Source of the DNA: CAZBQG01 sp964493945
GTDB lineage: Bacteria > Pseudomonadota > Alphaproteobacteria > Rhodospirillales > UBA2165
NCBI GenBank assembly: GCA_964493945.1
Contig: CAZBQG010000238.1
Location: forward strand, 1-6,793
Length of the DNA stretch: 6,793 nt
Reading direction: 5' to 3'
The notes under the pieces are model-generated. The model was not told where the DNA came from, did no database searches, and saw only the letters and a list, made by a program, of their open reading frames with translations. This document shows positions 5,966-6,793 of this stretch, in pieces; positions within the stretch are counted from its first letter, which is position 1; every line of letters starts with the position of its first letter. A program made the position numbers and the translations under genes.

Positions 5966-6793
5966 ATGGCAAAACTCAAAAAAATGCAGGTCAGCCAGGG
6001 CATCTACTGGGTAGAAGCCGAGGAAGCCGATCTCCGCATTCTTTGCGGCTGCCCGGAGGATGGGGTCAAGCATCTGATGCAGCGTGGCCTGATCCAATCG
6101 ATAGAGGTGGATGGCGTCATATGTGAATCGGGGCCCAACGCCATTTTGCTTTCCGATCTTCCCTTGCAGAACGGCGCCTTTTGCAATCTGGCCGAATTCC
6201 CAGTGCTTCAAATGCTCTACCGTCAGGGCATGCTTTTGCCGGGTCATCCCTGTAATACGGGCGCCAAGCCTTTGTTGATCGGCTCGGAAGAGCAGATCGG
6301 CGTGCAGTTGCAATATATCTACCGGGGAAATTACGGCCTGACATCCAAAGAAGAAGTCATGGCGGCCGGCAAGAATTCGAAAAACGCCGACATGATCATG
6401 CGCATGAAGCTGAAATTCGCCTTCGGACAGATTCTGGACAGCGAGATGCTTTTGGAATCCACCACGGTCCATAACGAGCGGATAGAAATCCGGAACGGCG
6501 TCCATATCAAACGCCTGAGCACAAATATCTTTGAATTCAGCTATGGCGATGAGACGCTCACCGTCGACCTCAATCTGGGGCCGGGACGGAATTACCGCTC
6601 ACCCTATCCGCTGGGCTTCCAGAAAATCCAGCGGGATTATTTTTCGGTCGTCCATTCGGGCCAGGGAGATGGCTGGGACGTCAACCGCCCCAGCATGGGC
6701 AGCGTGGTGATCTTCCAGGGCAAGATTTACCTGATCGATGCCGGACCCAATATCACCTACAGCCTGACAACCCTGGGCATCGGCATCAACGAG
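5966..6793 (+). CDS. MBL-fold (metallo-beta-lactamase superfamily) protein, 3' end beyond the window
   Basis: An open frame of 276 codons starts at ATG 5966, with an in-frame TGA three codons upstream, and runs off the right edge. The ribosome binding site is weak (AGGG about 12 bases upstream). Residues 1-215 form a long N-terminal domain that I cannot name. It contains ICESGPNAILLSDLP (52-66), LPGHPCNTGAKPLLIGSEEQ (91-110) and LQYIYRGNYGL (115-125). From about 224 the text becomes MBL-like: YFSVVHSGQGDGWD (225-238), then SVVIFQGKIYLIDAGPN (246-262), the strand-Asp-Ala-Gly element that precedes the HxHxDH motif in this superfamily. The metal-binding histidines would come just past the window edge. 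No signal peptide is present, so it is probably cytoplasmic. It begins 42 bases after the DctM remnant and may once have been co-transcribed. The fold is likely; the substrate is unknown. Confidence 0.7.
   Translation, partial: MAKLKKMQVSQGIYWVEAEEADLRILCGCPEDGVKHLMQRGLIQSIEVDGVICESGPNAILLSDLPLQNGAFCNLAEFPVLQMLYRQGMLLPGHPCNTGAKPLLIGSEEQIGVQLQYIYRGNYGLTSKEEVMAAGKNSKNADMIMRMKLKFAFGQILDSEMLLESTTVHNERIEIRNGVHIKRLSTNIFEFSYGDETLTVDLNLGPGRNYRSPYPLGFQKIQRDYFSVVHSGQGDGWDVNRPSMGSVVIFQGKIYLIDAGPNITYSLTTLGIGINE

Noticed and set aside
5615..6505. Long minus-strand frame of 296 codons
   Set aside because: It is antisense to the DctM remnant and the MBL gene, both with clear family character, and its composition (His/Gln/Asp rich) is typical of a shadow frame.
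1..6793. CRISPR array, complete insertion sequence or rRNA
   Set aside because: No regularly spaced direct repeats, transposase frames with terminal inverted repeats, or rRNA-like conserved blocks were seen.

Overview
The window is moderately GC-rich proteobacterial DNA. Most likely it comes from an alphaproteobacterium of the Rhodospirillales or a similar group. This rests on protein character (PaaI-type thioesterase, catabolic TPP enzyme, TRAP transporter parts, MFS_3-type permease) and on codon bias, not on a marker gene, so the taxonomy is an inference. The sequence shows two different textures. The left ~1.3 kb is close to 50% GC in sampled lines and gene-poor. From about 1.44 kb onward it is GC-rich and densely coding.

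Left region (1-1338). A minus-strand gene of unknown function runs off the left edge. After a mostly empty stretch comes a small plus-strand ORF whose core resembles the helix-turn-helix part of ParB-like proteins from plasmids and phages; it looks like a remnant. At 1300-1338, on the minus strand, lies a near-perfect 5' half of a tRNA-Ser(GCU) gene. It stops being tRNA-like just after the anticodon loop. With the change in base composition, this marks the probable edge of an integrated or rearranged accessory segment.

Central operon (minus strand, 5030 to 1443). Three co-directional genes follow one another: a PaaI-like hotdog thioesterase, a 585-residue thiamine-diphosphate-dependent enzyme of the acetolactate synthase/benzoylformate decarboxylase superfamily, and a 12-helix MFS permease. 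The set suggests conversion of a 2-oxo acid or CoA-linked metabolite plus export or import of a small molecule. The substrate cannot be read from sequence.

Right region (plus strand, 5208 onward). A TRAP transporter operon diverges from the central operon but is wrecked. The first ~140 codons of the periplasmic binding protein (DctP) are joined out of frame to the last ~100 codons of the large permease subunit (DctM). The rest of DctP, all of DctQ and most of DctM are gone. The DctM remnant also carries an in-frame amber codon. A metallo-beta-lactamase-fold protein gene follows and runs off the right edge before its metal-binding histidines.

Working picture: a catabolic island whose enzymes and MFS permease are intact while its dedicated high-affinity TRAP uptake system has been lost by deletion, next to the scar of a mobile element at a tRNA-Ser site. 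No CRISPR array, complete insertion sequence, rRNA or intact tRNA was seen.
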